Virus record (IMG/VR): IMGVR_UViG_3300023179_000011
Coordinates: 1-64,000 of that record
DNA: 64,000 nt
Origin: a virus
Reading direction: 5' to 3' (one strand)
Shown here: piece after piece, positions 33,999 to 42,422 of the stretch
Layout of the letters: each line of letters begins with the position of its first letter
Position numbering within the stretch: the stretch's first letter is position 1
Position numbers and translations under genes: made by a program
The notes under the pieces: model-generated
Told to the model about the DNA's origin: nothing
Seen by the model: only the letters and a program-made list of their open reading frames with translations
Databases searched by the model: none

Positions 33999-36135
33999 GC
34001 CGCAACTCCGGGGCCTCTAGTTCGATTGCAGATTCAAACAAATGCGAAAGATTGATTGCATGCGTGACAAGCAAGCATTGCAACCCTTTCGCGGTAGACA
34101 GCTCGCGTAATTTTTCAAGAACAGGCGCTAAAGCCTGAATACGCGGCTGATCCAAAGACGCAGTCGGCTCATCCAATGCAAGGAGGCCGATTTCTTCGGC
34201 AAACATGGCGTTGACGGCGACTCGAAACGCAAGAGCCAAGACTGTTTTTTGTCCAATTGACAGTCGTTGTGCGACCTGTCTTCGTCCGTCAAAGAACTCT
34301 GCGATAAATGTAGGTGTTCCATCCGTAGCAACCTTAATAACAAAGTTTACACGAAACACCTGCAACAATTCGTTGATCGCTGATTCGAGCCGCTGCAAAT
34401 TACGTTGCGCAACGAGTCGTGGAGCGTTTTTCAACGCTTCGCGCGTTGTTTCCGCCAAACCAACCCAGCGCCGCAACTTACCGGCAAGCACCTCTTGCGC
34501 CCGCACTTCTGCGCACTGCTCATCAAACCGCTTCTTTTCGAACAGGATCTGCGCCCGCTGGTCTGTCAAGCCGGCGCGCGTTTTTAATTGTTCCTGTAAC
34601 TGCTGCAGCCTCGTTTGCGCAAGATGCGCGTCAGCGTGCGTTATTGAAATCTCGGCTAATTCTTCTTCGAGCTGCTTCTTGCGAGTTTTAAGCGCTTCGA
34701 TTGCGCCGGTAACCTGCGCTCGTTCTTCACGGGCTTTTTGCGCTAACGGTTCAATCTCTTTTTTGACTCGTTGAAATTCTTCGTAGTCCACAACCGCTTG
34801 CTGTAGCTCGTCTTCGCTCAGATCCGGCGGTTTGACAGCCAGTAAATCTTTTTCAGCCGCGTCAAGCTGCTGTTCTTTTGCGTCGCGCGATTTCTGCCGC
34901 TTTTCCCAGTCGGCCCACACACCCTCTTTAAACGTCTGCTGATTAGCGGCTTTTTTCCATTCCACCAAATCTTCTTCCATTGTCACGAGGTCCAGCTTGT
35001 ATTGCTCGACCTGCGCGGCCAACCGCGAAGACGGCGTATGGCACGTGGGGCACTCAGCGCAACCGTCGGCCGAAAACATATCAATAAATCGTTTGATTTC
35101 TTTGATACGCTGTTCACGCGAATGCTGGTCACGGCGCATTTCTTCGGCAGTAGGCAATCCCGGTTTTTCGGGCTGCGGGTCTTTTTCCCGCTCTGTCGCC
35201 AGCTGTGCTCGTGTCGTTTGAAAGTTCTCTTTTGCCTTCGCTACGCTCTTGTAACTCGCCCAGTGGCCCAGCGCGACACGCGCGGCCGCATGCGACTCTT
35301 CTTGCCCGTCAGCAGCTTTCGTCAACGCTAGCAGATCCTCGTCGTACTGCGCGGAGGAGTTTACAAGCGTTTCCAATTTCTGCTGCTGTTGCTCAAGCTG
35401 TTTCTCCAGTTTTGACAACTCGCCAGCGCCGCGTTCTCTAGCGTCCCACTGCTGAATTGTTGTCTGCGCGGCGCGCATGAGCGTCAGAATGTTATCTGGA
35501 TTTGGCAACTGCGCGATCTGTTCTTCCAGTGCGTGAGCGAGCTTTGCGGCGTCATTAGACTGCGCCTCCAGCTCGTCGGCTGTGTGAACAATTTCTGGAA
35601 TGCTAAGTTTTGATAGCGCTTTGCCAATAACGTCCTGACACTTGTCAGCACGCGCCGTGTTAAACAGCCGCTGAAAAAACTTATCAGTATCGGTTTGATT
35701 GTCGTCGATAAACGAAAAAATCTCGGTCTGCGCGACGATAATAAACCGACTGATAAACTTAGCGTCAACGCCTAGCAGTTTTTCAATGCCGGCCGTCACG
35801 CTTTTATCGCCACGCCCTATTTCCTTGCCGTCCACAAGCAGTGTGGACTGCTCTTTCTCCGGTAATAAGTGGCGCGTCACAACGGCAATATGCCCGTTAT
35901 GCTCAAACTCTAGCGTAGCGTACGCAGGTTCACCTTCGCGAGCGTATTGCGAAATGTTGTCAGATTTCACACCAAAATTTGGGTTCTCGCCGGTAAGCAA
36001 CCATCGAATCGCGCCAAACAAACTGCTCTTACCAGAACCGTTTTCACCGAGAATTGCCACCAGCCCGCGCGTGAACTCACACACTCGATAGCGGTGATGT
36101 ACCCAATTCTTTACTTTCAATTTCAAGAGCTGCAT
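33982..36135 (-). CDS. Rad50/SbcC-like (T4 gp46-type) SMC ATPase
   Basis: ATPase partner of the Mre11-like nuclease for processing DNA ends. Walker A is at residues 30-37 (GENGSGKS) in 'GLVAILGENGSGKSSLFGAIRWLLTGE'. Long coiled-coil arms occupy about 180-340 and 375-560. Between them is the zinc hook CPTC (362-365). The C-terminal ATPase half has the signature 'QRLSIGQKTVLALAFRVAV' and Walker B/D-loop 'IGLLALDEPTASLDQPRI'. 717 aa is near the phage gp46 range. GGAG precedes the ATG, and the gene overlaps the nuclease gene by 59 bases, as in many sbcDC pairs. Confidence 0.92.
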   Translation of the reverse strand: MQLLKLKVKNWVHHRYRVCEFTRGLVAILGENGSGKSSLFGAIRWLLTGENPNFGVKSDNISQYAREGEPAYATLEFEHNGHIAVVTRHLLPEKEQSTLLVDGKEIGRGDKSVTAGIEKLLGVDAKFISRFIIVAQTEIFSFIDDNQTDTDKFFQRLFNTARADKCQDVIGKALSKLSIPEIVHTADELEAQSNDAAKLAHALEEQIAQLPNPDNILTLMRAAQTTIQQWDARERGAGELSKLEKQLEQQQQKLETLVNSSAQYDEDLLALTKAADGQEESHAAARVALGHWASYKSVAKAKENFQTTRAQLATEREKDPQPEKPGLPTAEEMRRDQHSREQRIKEIKRFIDMFSADGCAECPTCHTPSSRLAAQVEQYKLDLVTMEEDLVEWKKAANQQTFKEGVWADWEKRQKSRDAKEQQLDAAEKDLLAVKPPDLSEDELQQAVVDYEEFQRVKKEIEPLAQKAREERAQVTGAIEALKTRKKQLEEELAEISITHADAHLAQTRLQQLQEQLKTRAGLTDQRAQILFEKKRFDEQCAEVRAQEVLAGKLRRWVGLAETTREALKNAPRLVAQRNLQRLESAINELLQVFRVNFVIKVATDGTPTFIAEFFDGRRQVAQRLSIGQKTVLALAFRVAVNAMFAEEIGLLALDEPTASLDQPRIQALAPVLEKLRELSTAKGLQCLLVTHAINLSHLFESAIELEAPELRHVQRS

Positions 36136-37255
36136 CGTTCGATTCTCCGGTCATGTATTTTGAAAACTGTACATCAAGCTCTTTGTTTGCATCATCCGCC
36201 GCAAGCAATGCCGCGGCCAACTTATACGCATCTGTACCTTCACCCATCAAATCGCCCAGCGCTGACAGCAAATCGTTCTTGGCGGCATCACGTGTGCCGG
36301 CGCGCCTGTCACTGTCATCTTTACTTGTCAGAGCTTCACAAAACACGTGCGCTGACTCGCCAAGCGCTGTGACAAGGCGGATATATGCGTCGGGTAGTTG
36401 CTTGTTAAACTTGATCCTCACAATTGGTTTAGAAATTTCAGCCGGTAGGTCGGCAAATTCGCACACATCTTTGATATCGCGTTCAAACTGACCGGCGCAG
36501 AGGCTATCCAACAGATCCTGCTCGCGCACGGTGTAGTTAATAAACCGGCGTGTTTTAAGCGGAACAGGAGCAAACTCAAAGCCCAAAACACCGTCAGTCC
36601 GTTGCCCGATAACAAAGAAAAATTTTGACGGGTCTTCGCCGCAGTCCTGCATGCAGATAGAGCCGGGCGACAACATCCGAATTGGTTGTCCGTGCGCGTT
36701 GACACTTTCTACGGTCTTAGTGACGTGAAAGTCGCCGGCCAGCACAGTTTGAACATAGTGCACGTCGGTTAGCTCACACTCGGTGCGACCGACGTTGCCC
36801 ATAAAGTCTTTCCAGACCTGATGCGCGATTAAGATATCTGTGTCAACCGGAACTTCTTTAAACGCGGCTTGAATCTCGCCGCGCGGAAGCCAGTCAAGTC
36901 CGTATACGCGCGCACCGTTAATATTTACGGTTTGCTTGTGAATATGATTGGACCATTTGTGCACGCTTAACCACGGCGCGTTTCGGTCGTACTCGTGATT
37001 GCCCTGAATGTAGTGCACAGCTAAATTTGCCGCCTGCATACGGCTCAGCCCGTTACACAGCTGAGCGATTGGGCGCGCAGAATTGCTTTTCTTTTCCAAC
37101 ACGTCGCCGCCAAGTATCAGCGGCAGATGATGCTCAATGCAGTAATCGATGATTTGATTGAAACTGTAATACGCGTCGCCATAAATACCGGGACGCGTCG
37201 ACCACGCACCATCTTCAAGGTGCAAGTCAGCAGTAAAAACAAAAAGCGGCCTCAC
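36077..37255 (-). CDS. Mre11/SbcD-like (T4 gp47-type) nuclease
   Basis: Metal-dependent nuclease that works with the Rad50-like product. The phosphodiesterase motifs appear in order: 'FTADLHLED' (I), 'LILGGDVLEKK' (II), 'YIQGNHEYDRN' (III), 'DILIAHQVWKD' (IV), and 'VLAGDFHVTK' (V). The C-terminal part, about residues 260-390, is the capping/partner-binding region, ending in a Ser/Glu-rich tail. 392 aa is normal. GTG start with AGGAG upstream. Confidence 0.9.
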   Translation of the reverse strand: MRPLFVFTADLHLEDGAWSTRPGIYGDAYYSFNQIIDYCIEHHLPLILGGDVLEKKSNSARPIAQLCNGLSRMQAANLAVHYIQGNHEYDRNAPWLSVHKWSNHIHKQTVNINGARVYGLDWLPRGEIQAAFKEVPVDTDILIAHQVWKDFMGNVGRTECELTDVHYVQTVLAGDFHVTKTVESVNAHGQPIRMLSPGSICMQDCGEDPSKFFFVIGQRTDGVLGFEFAPVPLKTRRFINYTVREQDLLDSLCAGQFERDIKDVCEFADLPAEISKPIVRIKFNKQLPDAYIRLVTALGESAHVFCEALTSKDDSDRRAGTRDAAKNDLLSALGDLMGEGTDAYKLAAALLAADDANKELDVQFSKYMTGESNDAALEIESKELGTSPLSSV

Positions 37256-37264
37256 GCACTGCTC

Positions 37265-37882
37265 CTAGTCTTCGTCGTCGTTTTCATAATCAGCGTCTTC
37301 ATCGTCTTCAAAATACTCTTCCTCGTCGTATTGTTTGCTGTTGTTTTTCGTGTTGTGCGGCAACTGCCAATACGGATTAACAGGCACGTCGGCCATGCCG
37401 GCGCCGTAATCAAACGGTTTGAACAGTTTCATTAAAGTTGCAACATAGGCGCCGATTATTTTTGGCAACTTGTTTACGTCAATAGATTGAATAGTGTGCG
37501 CCATTTCTTTCCACGACGCCGGTTCACCGCTAAAAAACCCGTCGTCTTTCTTTTTACCCTTTGGCGTTTTTGTTACAACTTTAAAAAACGACAGCGTAAA
37601 CAACTCGGCTAGGTCGTCGGTAGTCGGCACTGGGGCGCTGAACGACTTGTGCTTCAGTCTGTGCTTTTTTTGCAGCGCCATCAACTCGCTATCAAAATCG
37701 GCCTGCATCTGCTGCAAAGCCTTGGCCAACCGAGAGGCAGCCACGACCTCTTTCACGCCAAGATTAGCCGGGTTCATCAGATCGAGAACCGACCACAGTA
37801 GATGGTAGTCGCGCCGCATTGCCGCAACGTAAGTCTGAATAAACTGGCGCTCTGTTTTAGATATGTTATTCAGATCAAACAT
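37265..37882 (-). CDS. Hypothetical protein with acidic tail, 205 aa
   Basis: Not recognised. ATG with AAAGG upstream, ten bases from the nuclease gene. The N-terminal 90 residues are helical (VKEVVAASRLAKALQQMQADFDSELMAL), the middle has a Lys/Gly loop, and the last 28 residues are almost pure Asp/Glu/Tyr/Asn (DEEEYFEDDEDADYENDDE). Acidic tails of this kind occur in single-strand binding and other replication proteins that recruit partners, so that is possible here but unproven. Confidence 0.68.
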   Translation of the reverse strand: MFDLNNISKTERQFIQTYVAAMRRDYHLLWSVLDLMNPANLGVKEVVAASRLAKALQQMQADFDSELMALQKKHRLKHKSFSAPVPTTDDLAELFTLSFFKVVTKTPKGKKKDDGFFSGEPASWKEMAHTIQSIDVNKLPKIIGAYVATLMKLFKPFDYGAGMADVPVNPYWQLPHNTKNNSKQYDEEEYFEDDEDADYENDDED

Positions 37883-37913
37883 GCGGCAGCCTTTATTACA
37901 CGCACGTAACTAA

Positions 37914-38150
37914 TCAGTCGCTTTCGGGCGGCGGCTCGTCAGCGACCTTTGCAATAATACCATCTCGCTCAAGATCTTGCAGCAGCGGTTCAAGCCGGCG
38001 CAGGTATCCGCACAACATGCTCATCCAGTTAACAAGTTCTTCCGGCGTCCGCTGCAAAAACTTTTCTTTAAGCTCTTCCTCAGTGAGATGTTCGACCTCG
38101 ATGTTCTCAAATTTGTCGCCGCGCTTTGCACGTAAATAAGCACCGGTCAT
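37914..38150 (-). CDS. Hypothetical acidic small protein, 78 aa
   Basis: Not recognised. ATGA overlap with the upstream gene's stop. Mostly helical and acidic: 'VEHLTEEELKEKFLQRTPEEL' then 'SMLCGYLRRLEPLLQDLERDG'. It may be a helical-bundle adaptor. A GTG two codons upstream is a less likely start. Confidence 0.6.
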   Translation of the reverse strand: MTGAYLRAKRGDKFENIEVEHLTEEELKEKFLQRTPEELVNWMSMLCGYLRRLEPLLQDLERDGIIAKVADEPPPESD

Positions 38151-38380
38151 TCGCACGACTCCGTAGAAACACAGCCATCAAGATGAAATACCGCCTTGAA
38201 CGTATCAAACGCTTTTTCAACACGCATGCGAGTCATTACAGAAACGCCAATCAGCGCGTTTGCAATTTCGTCGATGTTAACGTCGTCTTTTTCCAGTATG
38301 CGCTCTACCAGCAGGTCGAGATCGTCTGCCGTGTTGTAAATGTTTGTGATATCCGTCTCAAGTTGAAAGCGATCAGCCAT
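38147..38380 (-). CDS. Hypothetical small protein, 77 aa
   Basis: Not recognised. AGGAG six to seven bases before the ATG. Helical and acidic (DDLDLLVERILEKDDVNIDEIANALIG). It is the first gene after the tRNA on this strand and is coupled to the next by an ATGA overlap, so the two small proteins may act together. Confidence 0.62.
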   Translation of the reverse strand: MADRFQLETDITNIYNTADDLDLLVERILEKDDVNIDEIANALIGVSVMTRMRVEKAFDTFKAVFHLDGCVSTESCE

Positions 38381-38431
38381 TTTTAGCTCCTAGTAAACAA
38401 AACAATAAGTAGCCCAACCGTCAGCCGCCGA

Positions 38432-38502
38432 ATGCCCGACTAGGATTCGAACCTAGACAAAGAGAATCAAAATCTCTTGTGCTACCGTTACACCATCGGG
38501 CA
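38432..38502 (-). tRNA. tRNA-Gln (anticodon UUG)
   Basis: A complete cloverleaf: 7-bp acceptor TGCCCGA / TCGGGCA, D arm GTG...CAC with TAACGGTAG loop, anticodon stem AGAGA / TCTCT with loop TTTTGAT giving anticodon TTG, and T arm CTAGG / CCTAG with the TTCGAAT loop. 71 bases, no variable extra arm, and the 3' CCA is not encoded (discriminator T). Reads CAA (and by wobble CAG) codons. No other tRNA is visible in the window. Confidence 0.95.
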
Positions 38503-38675
38503 ACCGCGCATTGAATCCTTTCATTTACGATCTTCTGGCGCCCACCTCGGATACCGTCATGACAAGCGTCGCCAGCTCGTGGTTATGACCCACTCACGGT
38601 TTGGGTGCCGGACCGTCAACATGCGTAACGGCTTCAGGCGCGATAACCGGGGCACCGGCATGCCCGCCGGGATAC
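38503..38675 (-). other. 173-base gap next to the tRNA
   Basis: No secure gene. On the minus strand a 34-codon frame opens at ATG 38661 and stops at 38557 (MPVPRLSRLKPLRMLTVRHP...), basic and without a good ribosome site. Several short GC inverted repeats surround it (GGCACCGGCATGCCCGCC). It may be the tRNA leader. Confidence 0.3.
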
Positions 38676-38954
38676 CTAGTCTTCTTTGATTATTGCGTTG
38701 TCCGTGAAACTGACAAACTCGCCGCCGTCATCATCAAAAATTAAACCGGGTTCGCCGCCGTCTAATCCTTGTGCCGCACGCGTTGCATATTTTTTCAGCA
38801 AGCGATAAATCCTAGCTCCTCGTCGATCGCCAAACTTGATGCAAAGCAACGCTTCTACTGTCAAGTACTCTTCGTATCCCTCCTCGACGTCATCCTCTTC
38901 GTACGGGTTCTCGTCGTCGATAAACCCGCCGAAATCAAAATTTTCGTTTTGCAT
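38676..38954 (-). CDS. Hypothetical acidic protein, 92 aa
   Basis: Not recognised. ATG with GAGG eight bases upstream. Acidic first third (DDENPYEEDDVEEGYEEY), then a helical basic segment (FGDRRGARIYRLLKKYATRAAQG) and an acidic, beta-type end. It resembles small regulatory or adaptor proteins but has no family motif I can name. Confidence 0.62.
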   Translation of the reverse strand: MQNENFDFGGFIDDENPYEEDDVEEGYEEYLTVEALLCIKFGDRRGARIYRLLKKYATRAAQGLDGGEPGLIFDDDGGEFVSFTDNAIIKED

Positions 38955-38963
38955 GGTATCGCC

Positions 38964-40121
38964 TCAATAAATAACGGTCAATGAAACAACGCAATCAGTT
39001 AGCGGAAACAAATACACGCCACGAGCTGAAAACTGGCGTGGCCGCTCCAATCGCATTACGACGCGGTCGGCATGCAGCAACGTCGCCACAACATATGGGC
39101 CGGTTGACGAAACCGCCGCGGTAATTGAAATAACATAATCGGTAGCTGGAACAGGAACCTGAATAGCTGCGCCGTGCGCGCCAGTAGCGCCTGTAATTCC
39201 GAGCGTAGCAGCTTCTTTTGCGCCGGCAATAACGCGCTCTAGCGACGCCACGTCATCCCGGAGCACGACGGCAAAGTGCGCTGGTTTTGTAAACTCGCCA
39301 AGATATCCCGGACGTTCAATTTGTTTGCGTTGCTCTTCGCTGATCACAGCGGCAATCTCTAGATGCCGCGCGGCGATACTGACATACGCCAATAACGCCG
39401 GGCAGATCGACGCGTAATCTTCTGCGGTGTTGGTTCCGGTGACCGCCGGCGAAGACCGCGGTGAAACAGGAAAAAACTCACCTGTCTCAAGCAACAAAAA
39501 ATGCGTGTTTGTGCCGTTGTCAAACGACAGGCCGCGATATGCCGGACCAATTTCGCCGCTCGGTAACTTGTCGCGAAAACTGACAAGACTTGCCGATAGT
39601 GCTGCCGCCATTGTGTCTGTGAACTGCGCCGGATTGAAAACGCGCGCTAACATACGCTCGTTGTAAATCTCTGGCGCAACCGGGTTCACCGTCAGCGGAT
39701 TTTTTGGAGATTCAACTACCTCCGCAATAACGGCGTCAAAGATATCTTGAGCAGATACGTCAGAGTCAGCCAATCCATTCTCGATCAGATCAGCAAACAG
39801 AATAAGCGCGGCGCTGACCATTGGCGCGGCGGTCTTGTCGGTGGCGCCGTATTCTTTTGCAACGTTTAGCCCGCGGCTGAGCGCCGCTTGCGTAATTGAA
39901 AACGGCACGGCGCCCCAATTGATGTCGCCGGCTTTTTGCGTTAGCTGCGCAAGCGCGCGGAAAAACGCCGGATCTTTCTTCGGCGTAGACGCCTGTCGAA
40001 ACAGCTCCAGCGTACAAGCAAGGAGACGTAGCTGGCCGGCGTCGTCTGACGTACGAAACTTTCCTAAAAACTCTCTAAGCAGAACAGACGGTTTTTGTGA
40101 TTTGTCCACTGAATACTCCAT
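38964..40121 (-). CDS. Hypothetical protein, 385 aa
   Basis: Not recognised. The first 47 bases overlap the end of the HTH/DHS-like gene in another frame. N-terminal half helical (DDAGQLRLLACTLELFRQAS, MVSAALILFADLIENGL). C-terminal half is beta-rich with a Gly/Ala/Thr loop ('GITGATGAHGAAIQVPVPATDYVISITAAVS') and ends in beta segments (RGVYLFPLTDCVVSLTVIY). 'GATGAHG...' is a collagen-like short run. This could be a virion or receptor-type protein. Confidence 0.62.
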   Translation of the reverse strand: MEYSVDKSQKPSVLLREFLGKFRTSDDAGQLRLLACTLELFRQASTPKKDPAFFRALAQLTQKAGDINWGAVPFSITQAALSRGLNVAKEYGATDKTAAPMVSAALILFADLIENGLADSDVSAQDIFDAVIAEVVESPKNPLTVNPVAPEIYNERMLARVFNPAQFTDTMAAALSASLVSFRDKLPSGEIGPAYRGLSFDNGTNTHFLLLETGEFFPVSPRSSPAVTGTNTAEDYASICPALLAYVSIAARHLEIAAVISEEQRKQIERPGYLGEFTKPAHFAVVLRDDVASLERVIAGAKEAATLGITGATGAHGAAIQVPVPATDYVISITAAVSSTGPYVVATLLHADRVVMRLERPRQFSARGVYLFPLTDCVVSLTVIY

Positions 40122-41277
40122 CACAAGCGTTTAAAAGTGTCATCACGTTCGATTTGAAGGTGCCTGAAATTGTGTGAGCTGTGCCGCTGTGGCTATTCAC
40201 ATATGGCGCAAAAGAAGGTTGAACGTGATTGTCGATAAGGACAGCGTGAAAATTCGACGCGCACTCGCTGGCCTGAAGTGCGCACCGTGACTGAAGAAAC
40301 AAATGTAGGCCGCGCATAACGTCGCCTATAAGCAACACTACACCGTTTTGTGTTGCACATACCTGACGTACTTGCTCGGTAAAAACCAGCAAATCGACAT
40401 ACGTGGCGGCGCCAAAAGCAGCGCCGATCTCTGCGCCCGGCCCGTCCGGGTAGACGTGCCCGGCCATCTCGCCCAACTCTACGTGCACTGTAGCGGGTAC
40501 GCCAAGCGTGTATGCCGAATGCAGCAAGCTACGGTCTTTTTCTGCTCGCGGTGAGTACGCCCAGCGGCCGACAGCCTCGCCGTAACCGAGTCCCTGATTC
40601 GCGGCCAAGCGCGCCACATAATTCAGGTCGTGCGTCAGGCCCCGTTCAGAGACGCGAATGTCCGCTACAAGTCCGGCGCCTGTTGTGGCAATCGCTGTCA
40701 CATACTTCTTTCGCAGCAACTCTATGGCCGTAATACCCGCGCCCGCATGAATCGCCGGCGCTGATATAAACAACAAAACAGGCGTGTCGCCGCTGCGCGC
40801 GGTGTGAATAAGACTTGCGACGTCAGTGTGTGCGGCGGCGATCAAACCGGGTTTATCTTCTACAAGAGGCGGCATTGCGTCACATGGCGGCGTCACCGCC
40901 CTCAGCGTGTCGAAAACAGGAAACGAGCTGCGCAGCTGCGCCGGGAGCGTTAAAGGACCAGCGTGTTCCACAGCGGAGCCGCGCAACATCGGACCGCTGC
41001 CCCAGAGCAACCAATCAGCGCTGACGTGCGTATGGCTAAGCACCTGCGCCAACAACTGCGCCGAGACGGAGTACTGGCGCTTGAATACTTTGCCAAGATG
41101 CGTCGAATCTAGCTCGATGGCTCTGGCAAACGCTGGGATATTGTTATCAAAGAGCGTTGCGCATATGTACTCAAGTCTCTGCACCCACGGCTGGTCCGAG
41201 TGCACAATTTTCCGCCTGTTCTCGTCGCGCTTCTGCCGCTGCAATTCGCTGAGGTGACTGCTTTTTCTTCTTGGCAT
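40075..41277 (-). CDS. XRE/CI-like HTH fused to a deoxyhypusine-synthase-like domain
   Basis: Residues 30-98 look like a phage repressor HTH: 'PWVQRLEYICATLFDNNIPAFARAIELD', 'HLGKVFKRQ', then 'THVSADWLLWGSGPML', the typical end of CI/XRE domains. Residues about 160-395 resemble the deoxyhypusine synthase (DHS)-like Rossmann family: 'VLLFISAPAIHAGAGITAIELLRKKYVTAIATTGAGLVADI', 'HDLNYVARLAANQGLGYGEAVG', 'GVPATVHVELGEMAGHVYPDGPGAEIGAA' and 'NGVVLLIGDVMRGLHLFLQSR'. The DHS catalytic Lys region is not obvious. DHS uses NAD and spermidine; an NAD or polyamine sensing role is an inference. ATG with AAAGG upstream; its start overlaps the upstream gene by 107 bases. Confidence 0.62.
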   Translation of the reverse strand: MPRRKSSHLSELQRQKRDENRRKIVHSDQPWVQRLEYICATLFDNNIPAFARAIELDSTHLGKVFKRQYSVSAQLLAQVLSHTHVSADWLLWGSGPMLRGSAVEHAGPLTLPAQLRSSFPVFDTLRAVTPPCDAMPPLVEDKPGLIAAAHTDVASLIHTARSGDTPVLLFISAPAIHAGAGITAIELLRKKYVTAIATTGAGLVADIRVSERGLTHDLNYVARLAANQGLGYGEAVGRWAYSPRAEKDRSLLHSAYTLGVPATVHVELGEMAGHVYPDGPGAEIGAAFGAATYVDLLVFTEQVRQVCATQNGVVLLIGDVMRGLHLFLQSRCALQASECASNFHAVLIDNHVQPSFAPYVNSHSGTAHTISGTFKSNVMTLLNACDGVFSGQITKTVCSA

Positions 41278-42268
41278 TTTCTGCCTTTCGTTTCTGCTGC
41301 GTAACTAACCGGCGCCCGGCTTTTCTTAAAATACCGGTGCCAGCAAGCAAGCGCATCCCGTGTACAGCGCGCAACACAGCGGCCACAAGCTCATCATATC
41401 CATCCAGCAATTGCATCGGGTAGCGATTGAACTCGCCAAACAGATAGAAGAACTCCGTGTCAGGCTGCTCGTGACAATCGGAAACTTTGACAGACTTCAG
41501 ATACGTTACCCGACTACCGCGCACACGGACCGCCGGTAGTTTTGTCTTAGGCGCGTGCAAGAAAAACTGCCGAGCCTCAATAAACCATCCGTTGTCGTGC
41601 GGAACTACGGCAAGCCGCCAAAGAGAGCCGAGTGTATTACGATTTAATTGTTTAGTGAGTTTGCTGTAAGCGTCGCGCTCTTTTTGTATTTCACCCCACA
41701 GTAGCCGCTCATATGTGCGCACTACGTCCAGCCCGCAACCAATTCGCGGATCCCAATCTGGCGCAGCAATAAATCGAGACGTCACACGACACGTCGCGAT
41801 AAGTTTTGTGTCCTTATTGTGCCGGCCGATTGCCCGCAGTTTGTTTTTTACGCTGCGATACTGCGCAGCCGTGATCCGGGCGTAGCAAAACGGACACACA
41901 TGCGATCGGTTGCACGGGCGAAAAACCGCTGCGTTTTTCCAGCGAAAAAACATATAGGTCGGTCGGCAAAACAGACAACGCTGAAAAGACAGCCGAAAGT
42001 TTTTGAAATCAAAATCAGGCGCGTATGGATCTGTACCGCGACCGACGGGAAACCACAGCGCACGGATCGCCAACTCTTTTAGCTTGAGCACCCACCGCTG
42101 CCGCACCGTGTTTGTGCGGCCGACTACAGCGTCGTGAGTCTTTGCGCCTGCAAGCCCCAGCACAAACTGCTGCGCGAACACGTGCGCCATTCGCACGCTG
42201 ACGCGATGCACACGCCATTTTTTTATCTGATATCGCCGGATGAATTCGGCAAAATCTATCAGCGCCAT
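41171..42268 (-). CDS. Zinc-finger protein, possibly Rep-like, 365 aa
   Basis: Tentative. 'RCLFCRPTYMFFRW...RPCNRSHVCPFCYARITAAQYRSVKNKL' (residues about 95-145) is a four-Cys cluster as in plasmid and phage replication initiator proteins. 'KLIATCRVTSRFIAAPDWDPR' and 'GLDVVRTYERLLWGEIQKER' follow. The C-terminus is a Lys/Ala/Glu-rich helix that overlaps the next gene. I cannot identify the catalytic Tyr or HUH motif of rolling-circle Rep proteins. The ATG at 42268 is one base after the stop of the small zinc-ribbon gene. Confidence 0.6.
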   Translation of the reverse strand: MALIDFAEFIRRYQIKKWRVHRVSVRMAHVFAQQFVLGLAGAKTHDAVVGRTNTVRQRWVLKLKELAIRALWFPVGRGTDPYAPDFDFKNFRLSFQRCLFCRPTYMFFRWKNAAVFRPCNRSHVCPFCYARITAAQYRSVKNKLRAIGRHNKDTKLIATCRVTSRFIAAPDWDPRIGCGLDVVRTYERLLWGEIQKERDAYSKLTKQLNRNTLGSLWRLAVVPHDNGWFIEARQFFLHAPKTKLPAVRVRGSRVTYLKSVKVSDCHEQPDTEFFYLFGEFNRYPMQLLDGYDELVAAVLRAVHGMRLLAGTGILRKAGRRLVTQQKRKAENAKKKKQSPQRIAAAEARREQAENCALGPAVGAET

Positions 42269-42269
42269 T

Positions 42270-42422
42270 TTACTTCTTTTTCTTTGGACATTCCTTGTAG
42301 CCGCACACAGAGCATTTGCCCCACTGCCCGACACGGTTCTGATCGCAACTGCTGCACCAAAACGTGCCGCGCTTAGGTCGCTGCGCCTTCTGCCGGTTGT
42401 TCAGGGTCTTGTCGTTTCGCAT
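42270..42422 (-). CDS. Small zinc-ribbon protein, 50 aa
   Basis: Reads MRNDKTLNNRQKAQRPKRG then FWCSSCDQNRVGQWGKCSVCGYKE and a Lys tail. Two CxxC knuckles (CSSC and CSVC, 12 residues apart) make a rubredoxin/zinc-ribbon-type site, with basic flanks suited to nucleic acid. ATG 42422 lies inside the previous gene's end and the stop is one base before the Rep-like ATG, so the three are coupled. Too short for ordinary ORF calling. Confidence 0.65.
   Translation of the reverse strand: MRNDKTLNNRQKAQRPKRGTFWCSSCDQNRVGQWGKCSVCGYKECPKKKK

Noticed and set aside
38557-38661. 34-codon frame near the tRNA
   Set aside because: No good ribosome site and basic, biased composition; noted only as part of the gap.
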